A stretch of 15,788 nucleotides of DNA from SIG607 sp045601805 (GTDB lineage: Bacteria; Bacillota; Clostridia; Oscillospirales; Acutalibacteraceae): positions 1 to 15,788 of the forward strand of contig JAZSAJ010000047.1 in the NCBI GenBank assembly GCA_045601805.1, in the 5' to 3' direction. The notes beneath the pieces are model-generated. The model had not been told where the DNA came from. It did no database searches and saw nothing but the letters and a program-made list of their open reading frames with translations. The first letter of the stretch is position 1. Each line of letters starts with the position of its first letter. Shown here piece by piece: positions 1 to 5,738 of the stretch. Both the position numbers and the translations under genes were made by a program.

Positions 1-99
1 ATATTCTTCTTCATAAGAAAGAACCTTTTTTACAAGTGGTTCAATTCTTTTAATTTCTCTTTCACTGTAACTGCCAAAAATATTTTTTAAAATACCCAT
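1..99 (-). CDS. secA: Preprotein translocase ATPase SecA, N-terminal fragment (cut by window edge)
   Basis: Only the first 33 codons are present; the gene runs off the left edge. The ATG is at 99-97, preceded by AGGA (107-110) at normal spacing. The peptide begins MGILKNIFGSYSERE and continues with a basic/acidic helix (KRIEPLVKKVL). This matches the conserved SecA N-terminus (short hydrophobic patch, F-G, then S-E-R-E and a helix with an I/L-x-P-x-V-x-K pattern). SecA is the cytoplasmic motor ATPase that pushes preproteins through SecYEG. The Walker motifs would lie outside the window, so the call rests on the N-terminal signature alone. The gene is divergent from asnB and shares its promoter region. 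No fusion or frameshift is visible in this fragment. Confidence 0.8.
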   Translation of the reverse strand, partial: MGILKNIFGSYSEREIKRIEPLVKKVLSYEEEY

Positions 100-129
100 A
101 AAATTTTCCTTTTATATATTAATATCATT

Positions 130-158
130 ATTATACAACACGAATATTAAAAAATAAA
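130..158 (-). promoter_or_regulatory. Candidate sigma-A promoter for secA
   Basis: Read on the minus strand, a perfect TATAAT -10 (135-130) lies 17 bases downstream of a weak TTTATT -35 (158-153). The predicted start would leave a leader of about 25 bases before the secA ATG at 99. The -10 is a strong match; the -35 is poor. Confidence 0.5.
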
Positions 159-171
159 GTATAAAAAGATA

Positions 172-200
172 TTTATTTTTTACAAAATATATGATATACT
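172..200 (+). promoter_or_regulatory. Candidate extended -10 promoter for asnB
   Basis: The -10 TATACT (195-200) is preceded by TGA, an extended -10 (TGn) element, with a weak TTTATT -35 (172-177) at 17 bases. A second possible -10, TAAAAT at 203-208, also follows a TGn (200-202), so the exact start point is unresolved. Either option places transcription 20-30 bases before the asnB start. Confidence 0.5.
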
Positions 201-235
201 GATAAAATAGTAAATCTTTTGGAGTGAATTTGTTT

Positions 236-2071
236 ATGTGCGGATTTGTTGGCTTTACTAACGGTATTGGTGACGACGGTAAACTGCTTGAATCAATGAT
301 GGATAAAATTGTTCATCGCGGGCCCGATAGCGCAGGTATGTATACCGACAGTAACATTGCGCTTGGTTTTAGGCGTTTAAGCATTGTTGACCTTGCCGAC
401 GGTGACCAACCCATGTTTAACGAAGACAAAAATTTGGTGCTTGTTTTTAACGGCGAAATATATAATCATAAAGAATTAAGAGAAGAACTGGTTTCCTTGG
501 GCCACACCTTTAAAACAAGCCATTCCGACAGTGAAACTTTACTTCACGGTTATGAACAGTGGGGCGAAGATATGCTTTCGCGCCTTCGCGGTATGTACGC
601 TTTTGTGATTTACAATAAAGAAGATGGTTCGCTTTTTGCCGCAAGGGATATTTTTGGTATTAAACCGTTTTATTATACCTTTGCAGGTGAAGATTTAATT
701 TTTGGTTCGGAAATTAAATCTTTTATGCTTCACCCTAATTTTAATAAGGTGTTAAACGAAGAAGCGCTTGCACATTACCTTTCTTTTCAGTATTCACCAA
801 CCGAAGAAACTTTCTTTAAAAATGTTTATAAACTTATGCCGGGACATTACCTTACTTATAAGGACGGCAAAATTAATATTACCCGTTATTTCCGTCCCGA
901 TTTTAACGCCGAAGAGGGCGCTTTAGAATACTTTGCCGATTTAACCGATGAAGCGGTGCGTGAAAGCGTTGCGGCACATAAAATTAGCGCCGATGTAGAG
1001 GTTGGCTCATTCCTTTCAAGCGGTATTGATTCAAGTTATATTGCCGAAGCGGCTAATGTTGACAAAACCTTTACCGTTGGTTTTGAAAGTCCCGATGGCG
1101 ACCGCTATAACGAAATTCACTATGCAAAGAAATTTGCTGATACCATTAAGGTTGAAAACATAAGCAAAATAATTACGAGTGACGAATATTTTGATACTTT
1201 CCCAAAAATTCAGTACCACATGGACGAGCCACTTGCTGACCCTGCTGCGATTGCACTTTATTTTGTTTCAAAACTTGCAAGCGAACATGTTAAGGTTGTT
1301 ATGTCGGGCGAGGGGGCAGACGAACTTTTTGGAGGTTACCGAATTTACCAAGAGCCAATTACCCTAACTGCATACGATAAAATTCCGTTTGCAGTTCGCC
1401 GCGTAATTTCTAAAATTTGCGAATTTTTGCCCAAAAAACACGGCATAAATTATCTTATTCGCCGCGGTAAAACCATTGAAGAACGCTTTATTGGTAACGC
1501 CGATATCTTTTCGGTTAAAGAGCGTAACAGCATTTTAAAAAGCGAAATTGCAAAAAATACTGTTTCCCCACAAAAACTTTGCAAAAAGTATTACGACGAA
1601 GTTAAGGATAAAGATACCATAACCAAAATGCAGTATTTAGATATTCATATGTGGCTTATGGGCGATATTCTTTTAAAGGCCGATAAAACTTCAATGGCAA
1701 ACTCGCTTGAATTAAGGGTACCGTTTTTAGATAAAAAAGTACTTGAACTTGCCCAAAAAATTCCGGTTAACTGCCGTGTGAACACCAAAACAACCAAATT
1801 GGCGCTTCGCCTTGCGGCAGAAAAAACCTTGCCCGAACTTACCGCCAAAAAAGATAAACTTGGTTTCCCCGTACCCATTCGCGTGTGGCTTAAAGATGAA
1901 AAATATTATAATATGGTAAAAGATGAACTAACAAGTGATATTGCTAAAAAATTCTTTAACACCGAAAAACTTGCAAATCTTTTAGAACTTCACAAAAGCG
2001 GCAAGGCTGATGTAAGCCGTAAAATTTGGACAGTTTATACATTCCTTGTTTGGTACAAACAATATTTTTAA
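236..2071 (+). CDS. asnB: Asparagine synthetase B (glutamine-hydrolysing)
   Basis: The enzyme makes asparagine from aspartate, ATP and glutamine in the cytoplasm. I place the start at the ATG at 236 rather than the in-frame GTG at 224, because class II amidotransferases need Cys2 exposed as the N-terminal nucleophile and this start gives MCGFVGF. GGAG at 221-224 is correctly spaced for it. The protein is 611 aa. The glutaminase domain (about 1-210) shows HRGPDSAGMY, the NGEIYNH loop near 72-78, SDSETLLHGY and ARDIFGIKPFYY. The synthetase domain shows the PP-loop SSGIDSS (about 261-267), SGEGADELFGGY (about 357-368) and SMANSLELRVPFLD (about 486-499). All expected catalytic motifs are intact. 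The length resembles Bacillus AsnO (about 614 aa) more than longer AsnB paralogues, so asnO could be an equally good name. The gene is monocistronic, divergent from secA and convergent with yjjB. Confidence 0.95.
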   Translation: MCGFVGFTNGIGDDGKLLESMMDKIVHRGPDSAGMYTDSNIALGFRRLSIVDLADGDQPMFNEDKNLVLVFNGEIYNHKELREELVSLGHTFKTSHSDSETLLHGYEQWGEDMLSRLRGMYAFVIYNKEDGSLFAARDIFGIKPFYYTFAGEDLIFGSEIKSFMLHPNFNKVLNEEALAHYLSFQYSPTEETFFKNVYKLMPGHYLTYKDGKINITRYFRPDFNAEEGALEYFADLTDEAVRESVAAHKISADVEVGSFLSSGIDSSYIAEAANVDKTFTVGFESPDGDRYNEIHYAKKFADTIKVENISKIITSDEYFDTFPKIQYHMDEPLADPAAIALYFVSKLASEHVKVVMSGEGADELFGGYRIYQEPITLTAYDKIPFAVRRVISKICEFLPKKHGINYLIRRGKTIEERFIGNADIFSVKERNSILKSEIAKNTVSPQKLCKKYYDEVKDKDTITKMQYLDIHMWLMGDILLKADKTSMANSLELRVPFLDKKVLELAQKIPVNCRVNTKTTKLALRLAAEKTLPELTAKKDKLGFPVPIRVWLKDEKYYNMVKDELTSDIAKKFFNTEKLANLLELHKSGKADVSRKIWTVYTFLVWYKQYF

Positions 2072-2074
2072 AAC

Positions 2075-2100
2075 AAAACCGCAGTTAAAACTGCGGTTTT
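2075..2100. terminator. Bidirectional terminator between asnB and yjjB
   Basis: A 12-bp stem (2075-2086 with 2089-2100) has a GC-rich CCGCAG/CTGCGG core flanked by A/T pairs. The two unpaired loop bases mean the innermost pair or two must open in RNA. Four to five T follow on the plus strand and a run of T with one G interruption on the minus strand. It lies just after the asnB stop (2069-2071). The yjjB stop codon (2087-2085) is inside it. Confidence 0.85.
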
Positions 2101-2546
2101 TCGTTTGTTTTATTAGGTTTTGCTATTATTCGTGTTACGGTGTTTACAATTATAACTCCTAACGATAACGCGGCAGCAATGCTTAAGGTGTGGGTTGCGC
2201 GCGAAACAAAGGAAAGTAAATCGCTGGAAAGCGCAAACTTAATTGAATAGTAAAGCGCACCGCCCGGTATTAAGGGAATAAGGCAGGGTATTGAAAAAAC
2301 AGATACAGGTGTTTTAAGCCGCCTTGCCAGAATTTCGGCATAAATGCTTACAAGCAGGGAAGAAAGCAAACAACTTAAAACATCGTTTACCGAAAGCCAA
2401 ATAAAAGCAAGGTAAAACACACAGCAAAGCCCACCGCCAAGCGATATTAGTGCCAGTTTTTTGCCACGCGCATTAAATAAAACACCAAAACCGAATGTGC
2501 CTATTAAAGAAGAAATAACAGGAATAAAGAAATCAAGAAATTTCAT
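2085..2546 (-). CDS. yjjB: Threonine/serine exporter, small (YjjB-like, ThrE_2/DUF3815) subunit
   Basis: This 153-aa, very hydrophobic membrane protein has about five predicted transmembrane segments. It carries the family signature PCLIPLIPGGALYY (about 87-100), typical of the C-terminal half of ThrE-type exporters. In many bacteria the ThrE transporter is split into YjjP (first half) and YjjB (second half), which together export threonine, serine or, in E. coli, succinate. Its start ATG (2546-2544) abuts the yjjP stop (2549-2547) with no gap. Its ribosome binding site (AGGGGGTGGG) is embedded in the last codons of yjjP, so the two are translationally coupled. The tail after the last helix is short and basic. 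The substrate cannot be decided from sequence. Confidence 0.88.
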   Translation of the reverse strand: MKFLDFFIPVISSLIGTFGFGVLFNARGKKLALISLGGGLCCVFYLAFIWLSVNDVLSCLLSSLLVSIYAEILARRLKTPVSVFSIPCLIPLIPGGALYYSIKFALSSDLLSFVSRATHTLSIAAALSLGVIIVNTVTRIIAKPNKTNEKPQF

Positions 2547-3305
2547 TTAAAACCCACCCCCTAAAATAAGACTTGGTAAAGCAAATCCCAATGCAATAGA
2601 AACGGTTAAAAGCAGTGCTTCAATAGTACGCAAAATGCCAGTTATTGTATCGCCCGAAAGCAAATCGCGTAAGGCATTTGTAATGCCTATACCAGGTATA
2701 AGCGACATAATATTACCAATAATTATGTAGTCGGGGTTTTGTATAAAGTTAATGTAAATAAAAAACTTAACCACAAAAGAGGCAACAAACGAACACAAAA
2801 ACCGCGCTAAAATTTTGTTGGTGTGGGCTTTGGTGGCTAAAACATCTAAAATACCAATAATAATGCCAACCAAAAAGGCAACAACCGCTTCTTTAAAATT
2901 TCTGCAACCAAAGAAAAAAGCAAACGAAACGGCAATAACGGCAAAAAACAACGGAAGCGTATAAACGCTTGGCTTTTTGGTTGCCTTAATTTCGGCAAGT
3001 TTTTGTTCTATTTCTAAAACACCGGGAGCCGAAGATGAAACATACCTAACAAGCCCGTTTAAGCGGTGTAGTTTTTCAATATTGTAATTAATGCCAAAAA
3101 CCCTGCGCTGAAGCGTTTTAATTTCGCCGGTGTTTGTTTCAACACTTACCAAAATATGTGAAGTAGTGGCATAAACATCGGTGCGTTTAACGCCATACGC
3201 CAAACACATACGGGTTATGCTTTCTTCAATACGGCTAATTTCGGCACCGGCGCGCGCAAACGAAACGGCAACATCTAAAATAGCAGATAGTAATTTTTGT
3301 TCCAT
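2547..3305 (-). CDS. yjjP: Threonine/serine exporter, large (YjjP-like, ThrE/DUF1212) subunit
   Basis: This 252-aa protein has a soluble N-terminal domain (about 1-110) followed by roughly five membrane segments (about 115-250). The N-terminal part has the family pattern FARAGAEISRIEESITRMCLAYG (positions 16-38, split here only for description) and the C-terminal part has MSLIPGIGITNALRDLLSGD (about 200-219). Both are characteristic of YjjP/ThrE N-terminal halves, which act with a YjjB partner as an amino-acid or dicarboxylate exporter in the cytoplasmic membrane. The start ATG at 3305 is preceded by GAGGTGA at good spacing. The partner yjjB follows directly. Divergent promoters separate this operon from ytfI. 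Confidence 0.9.
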   Translation of the reverse strand: MEQKLLSAILDVAVSFARAGAEISRIEESITRMCLAYGVKRTDVYATTSHILVSVETNTGEIKTLQRRVFGINYNIEKLHRLNGLVRYVSSSAPGVLEIEQKLAEIKATKKPSVYTLPLFFAVIAVSFAFFFGCRNFKEAVVAFLVGIIIGILDVLATKAHTNKILARFLCSFVASFVVKFFIYINFIQNPDYIIIGNIMSLIPGIGITNALRDLLSGDTITGILRTIEALLLTVSIALGFALPSLILGGGF

Positions 3306-3335
3306 AGTTCACCTCAAAATTAAGGATAGATTTAA

Positions 3336-3364
3336 ATAATAACACAAAAATTTGGCTTTGAAAA
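3336..3364 (-). promoter_or_regulatory. Candidate promoter for yjjP-yjjB
   Basis: On the minus strand a TATTAT -10 (3341-3336) is preceded by TGT, giving an extended -10, with TTTTCA (3364-3359) 17 bases upstream as a poor -35. The leader to the yjjP ATG would be about 25 bases. Confidence 0.5.
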
Positions 3365-3383
3365 GGGTTGTTTTAAAAATTTA

Positions 3384-3412
3384 TTGAATTAGAATAATTA
3401 TCGTGGTAAAAT
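3384..3412 (+). promoter_or_regulatory. Candidate promoter for ytfI-ytfJ
   Basis: TTGAAT (3384-3389), a 17-base spacer ending in TGG, and TAAAAT (3407-3412) form a -35/extended -10 promoter. The predicted start is about 25 bases upstream of the ytfI ATG. It looks like a vegetative sigma-A promoter, not an obvious forespore (sigma-F/G) one, which is notable given the sporulation annotation of YtfJ. Confidence 0.65.
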
Positions 3413-3443
3413 ATAATTAAATATGTAAAAGAGGTGTAGCAAA

Positions 3444-4052
3444 ATGGTGTTTTTAAAAATACTTTGTGTTGTTTTGCTTTGCCTTTTTTTGCTTTTGGCT
3501 TTTATTTTGCTTATAAACATTGATTTAATTATTAGTGTAAATGAAAACGGCTTTTCGTTTTCTTTAAGGGTGCTTGGCAAAGAAATAAAGCCAAAGAAAA
3601 GCCCAAAACCTAAAAAAGATAACGCTTTTTTAAAGTATTTGGGGCTTTCCCAAATTGAAAGTTCGTCGGCTTTTAAATTGGCCATAAAACAAAACGGTGT
3701 TTTTGAAACATTTAAAGGCATTTTAAACCGCCTTTTAAATATACTTGGCAGGGCAAGTGCGGCAATAAAGCACCTTAAAATTTTAAAGCTAAATGTAAAA
3801 TTTATTGCAGGCGGTGAAAACGCCGCGCTTATTTACGGTTCTGCCTGTGCGGTAGTTTACCCCTTTATAAGCGGCGTGGTGAACATTATAAAAACCAAAA
3901 AGAATGCGGTTAATACCAATATTAGTTTTGATTTTAATTCAGACGAAAGCGTATTTGCGCTAAATTTAATACTGCGGTTAAGGGCTTTTTGGGGCGTTTT
4001 GGCGGCAGTTAAAATTTTACTTTATGCAAGAAGGGAAAAAGCAAATGGATAA
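3444..4052 (+). CDS. ytfI: DUF2953 membrane-anchored protein (YtfI-like)
   Basis: This 202-aa protein of unknown biochemical function has one strong N-terminal membrane segment (about 4-28). A lysine-rich linker follows (KPKKSPKPKK, about 49-60), then a domain with alternating hydrophobic strands and a second hydrophobic stretch near 130-148. Length, topology and position match the DUF2953 family, which in Bacillus (YtfI) sits directly upstream of YtfJ and is seen in spore-forming Firmicutes. The start ATG is preceded by GAGGTG (3431-3436) seven bases upstream. The 3' end overlaps ytfJ by 8 bases, so the two are co-translated. The name relies mainly on gene order plus overall architecture, because no catalytic motif is visible. 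Confidence 0.75.
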   Translation: MVFLKILCVVLLCLFLLLAFILLINIDLIISVNENGFSFSLRVLGKEIKPKKSPKPKKDNAFLKYLGLSQIESSSAFKLAIKQNGVFETFKGILNRLLNILGRASAAIKHLKILKLNVKFIAGGENAALIYGSACAVVYPFISGVVNIIKTKKNAVNTNISFDFNSDESVFALNLILRLRAFWGVLAAVKILLYARREKANG

Positions 4053-4401
4053 AAATTCGGTGCAGGGCATAATGAATGAAACAGTAACAAATATAATAAA
4101 CCTTGTAAATGCCAATTCTGTTTGTTCATCACCCTTTGAGCAAGACGGTTTTACCTTTATTCCAATAAATAAAGTTTCGGTAAACTATGCCGCAGGCGGC
4201 GGAGATATACCTGCCGGTAAACATAAAGCAACACCAACGGGAAGCGGCGCAAATGTAAAACTAACCCCAATAAGTTTTTTGGTGGTAAAAGACGGAAAAG
4301 TAAAAACAATTAGTATTAAAAGTGAAAATCAGAACGCTGTGGCACTGGCAGAACTTCTTATAGATACCGCAAAAGAAATATTTAAAAAGCAGAGGAATTA
4401 A
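4045..4401 (+). CDS. ytfJ: GerW-family sporulation protein (YtfJ-like)
   Basis: The protein is about 118 aa from the ATG at 4045. I prefer this to the upstream in-frame ATG at 4024 because AGAAGGGA (4029-4036) is spaced correctly only for 4045, and because QGIMNETVTNIINLVN then sits at the usual N-terminal position (relatives start M-x-x-x-x-I-Q-G-L-M). Other family features are FIPINKVSVNYAAGGGD, a shortened glycine-rich turn (GSGANVKLTP) and SFLVVKDGKVK. In Bacillus the YtfJ/GerW protein is produced in the developing spore and is needed for normal germination; its molecular role is not established. The gene overlaps ytfI by 8 bases (the shared bases are ATGGATAA). Its stop codon overlaps that of the convergent PPTase gene by two bases. 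Confidence 0.88.
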   Translation: MDKNSVQGIMNETVTNIINLVNANSVCSSPFEQDGFTFIPINKVSVNYAAGGGDIPAGKHKATPTGSGANVKLTPISFLVVKDGKVKTISIKSENQNAVALAELLIDTAKEIFKKQRN

Positions 4402-4413
4402 CCCTCTGCTTTT
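4385..4413. terminator. Bidirectional terminator at the ytfJ / PPTase junction
   Basis: An 11-bp perfect stem AAAAGCAGAGG (4385-4395) / CCTCTGCTTTT (4403-4413) has a 7-base loop. The arms encode the last residues of both proteins: plus-strand KKQRN and minus-strand KAEG. Both TAA stops lie in the loop (plus 4399-4401, minus 4400-4398). The T-run is stronger on the minus strand. Confidence 0.85.
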
Positions 4414-4967
4414 ATTATTGTAATAATGCAACCTTGTTCAAAAAAATGAAGCGGTTTTAATTGGTTATACGAAATTTTATTCATACCCTTAATGCCGTCA
4501 CCCGTCATTTTTAAGTATGCCTCTTTGGCTGTCCAAATTTTTAAAAAGGCATCTGCCTTGTTTTCTTGGCTATTTAAAAACTCCAAATCGCTATCGGTTA
4601 AAACCCTTTTTGCAGTCTTAAAATCAATTTCACGCATAACTTCAATATCAATTCCTATTTCATGTTCACTAAACGCCGCCGCAACAAAATTACCGCTGTG
4701 ACTAATGCTTATAAAAAGCGGGAAGTTTTTAATAAAGGGCTTTCCATTTTTGCGTTCTATTATAATATTTTCAATGTTGGTGTTAAGCAAATTTGCGGAA
4801 ACAGTTTTAACCAGCCATTCGCCGTAAACCGACTGCATTTTTTTGCTTTCGTTGGTTATACTTTCAATATATTTTTTCCTTGTTTGTTCCATTAAAGAAA
4901 TGCAATTATTATAGTCGTTATCAGAAAACGCCGAAATCGGCTTTATTACCCAATACAAACTCCTCAC
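4398..4967 (-). CDS. 4'-phosphopantetheinyl transferase, Sfp type
   Basis: The enzyme transfers 4'-phosphopantetheine from CoA to the serine of acyl or peptidyl carrier proteins. Family motifs appear in order: GKP (about 75-77), FISISHSG (about 85-92), GIDIE with the Mg-binding D107 and E109, and WTAKEAYLK (145-153, K148/E149). At 189 aa it is shorter than Sfp (about 224 aa), with about 36 residues after the WTAKEAYLK motif; the C-terminal beta region is compressed but the active site is complete. The start is uncertain. The GTG at 4967 has AAGG 9 bases upstream, whereas a TTG at 4958 has GAGGTG six bases upstream and would fit better if transcription starts near 4975. No carrier-protein, NRPS, PKS or fatty-acid gene is adjacent, so its target is elsewhere. 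It could be the cell's general ACP-activating enzyme. Confidence 0.9.
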   Translation of the reverse strand: MRSLYWVIKPISAFSDNDYNNCISLMEQTRKKYIESITNESKKMQSVYGEWLVKTVSANLLNTNIENIIIERKNGKPFIKNFPLFISISHSGNFVAAAFSEHEIGIDIEVMREIDFKTAKRVLTDSDLEFLNSQENKADAFLKIWTAKEAYLKMTGDGIKGMNKISYNQLKPLHFFEQGCIITIIKAEG

Positions 4968-4980
4968 CTCGCTTTACCTT

Positions 4981-4989
4981 ATTTTAACA
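4981..4989 (-). promoter_or_regulatory. Candidate extended -10 of the PPTase promoter
   Basis: On the minus strand TGT followed by TAAAAT (4986-4981) forms an extended -10. No good -35 is seen 16-18 bases upstream. Transcription would begin near 4975, leaving a very short leader, which bears on the choice between the GTG (4967) and TTG (4958) starts. Confidence 0.4.
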
Positions 4990-4997
4990 TAAAATAC

Positions 4998-5026
4998 TTG
5001 TAATTGATAGAATTTTATTGTAAAAT
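4998..5026 (+). promoter_or_regulatory. Candidate promoter for the PRT-like gene
   Basis: TTGTAA (4998-5003) and TAAAAT (5021-5026) are separated by 17 bases. The leader to the ATG at 5056 is about 23 bases and contains AAGGAGG (5042-5048). Confidence 0.6.
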
Positions 5027-5055
5027 AATATTACAAAAAATAAGGAGGTAATTAT

Positions 5056-5697
5056 ATGCCAACAAAGACAACCTTTAAGTATGAAACAAAACGTAAAAAT
5101 TTGTATTTGCGCGTTGCAAGGGGTCACTTTGCCACAAGTAACTGCCACACAAATTATTATATTGATGTTGTGGGCCAAAAAACGCGTTTATCAGAAGCCA
5201 AAGCAGTAGCCGAAGAACTTTGTTCATATTATTACCACAACACTATTGTTGATACAATTCTTTGCCTTGATGGTACCGAAGTTATTGGTACCTGCCTTGC
5301 CGAAGAACTCACCAAGGCAGATTTTATTAATATGAACGCTCACAAAACAATTTACATTGTTACCCCCGAAACCACAAATACAAACCAACTATTATTTAGG
5401 GATAACATTGTTCCAATGATTCAGGGCAAAAATGTATTACTTCTTGCCGTTTCGGTGTCTTCGGGTAAAACTGTTGAATCGGCGGTAGATGCTGTTAAAT
5501 ATTACGGCGGTAATGTTAGCGGTGTTGCTGCAATTTTCTCTACCGCGAACACCTGTGCCGGTTACGAAGTTCATTCGGTATTTAACCCCAAAGATTTATT
5601 AGACTATGAAAACCACCCATCGCACGATTGTCCAATGTGCAAACGCGGCGAAAAAATTGACGCGTTAATTAACTGTCACGGCTTTTCAAAACTTTAA
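5056..5697 (+). CDS. Orotate phosphoribosyltransferase-like protein with degenerate PRPP loop
   Basis: This 213-aa cytoplasmic protein has a type I phosphoribosyltransferase outline. Family resemblance includes RGHFATSNCHTNYYIDV (21-37), the RLSEAKAVAEEL helix (44-55), TILCLDGTEVIGTCLAEEL (67-85) and the hydrophobic strand plus loop NVLLLAVSVSSGKTVESA (126-143). In active PRTases that strand is followed by two acidic residues (for example VDD or EDV) that contact PRPP. Here they are A131-V132, while the SSGKT phosphate loop remains. The C-terminus adds a CPMC pair (192-195) and ends ALINCHGFSKL. From memory, clostridial relatives annotated as orotate phosphoribosyltransferase share this degenerate loop and tail, so it is probably a family trait, not a local mutation. 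It may bind a nucleotide or regulate rather than catalyse UMP synthesis. AAGGAGG lies 7 bases before the ATG. No pyr genes are adjacent. Confidence 0.72.
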   Translation: MPTKTTFKYETKRKNLYLRVARGHFATSNCHTNYYIDVVGQKTRLSEAKAVAEELCSYYYHNTIVDTILCLDGTEVIGTCLAEELTKADFINMNAHKTIYIVTPETTNTNQLLFRDNIVPMIQGKNVLLLAVSVSSGKTVESAVDAVKYYGGNVSGVAAIFSTANTCAGYEVHSVFNPKDLLDYENHPSHDCPMCKRGEKIDALINCHGFSKL

Positions 5698-5703
5698 AAA
5701 ACA

Positions 5704-5738
5704 AACCCCGATTCGTAAAGAATCGGGGTTCTTTTTTT
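5704..5738. terminator. Bidirectional terminator between the PRT-like gene and GH28 gene
   Basis: An 11-bp stem AACCCCGATTC (5704-5714) / GAATCGGGGTT (5720-5730) with a GTAAA loop is followed on the plus strand by C and seven T (5732-5738). The minus-strand exit is also T-rich (TTTGTTTTTT). The GH28 stop (5739-5737) touches the T-run. Confidence 0.92.

Noticed and set aside
4024..4044. Upstream ATG (4024) as the start of ytfJ
   Set aside because: It lies deep in ytfI, has no ribosome binding site, and adds residues not expected in the family; the ATG at 4045 has a proper site.
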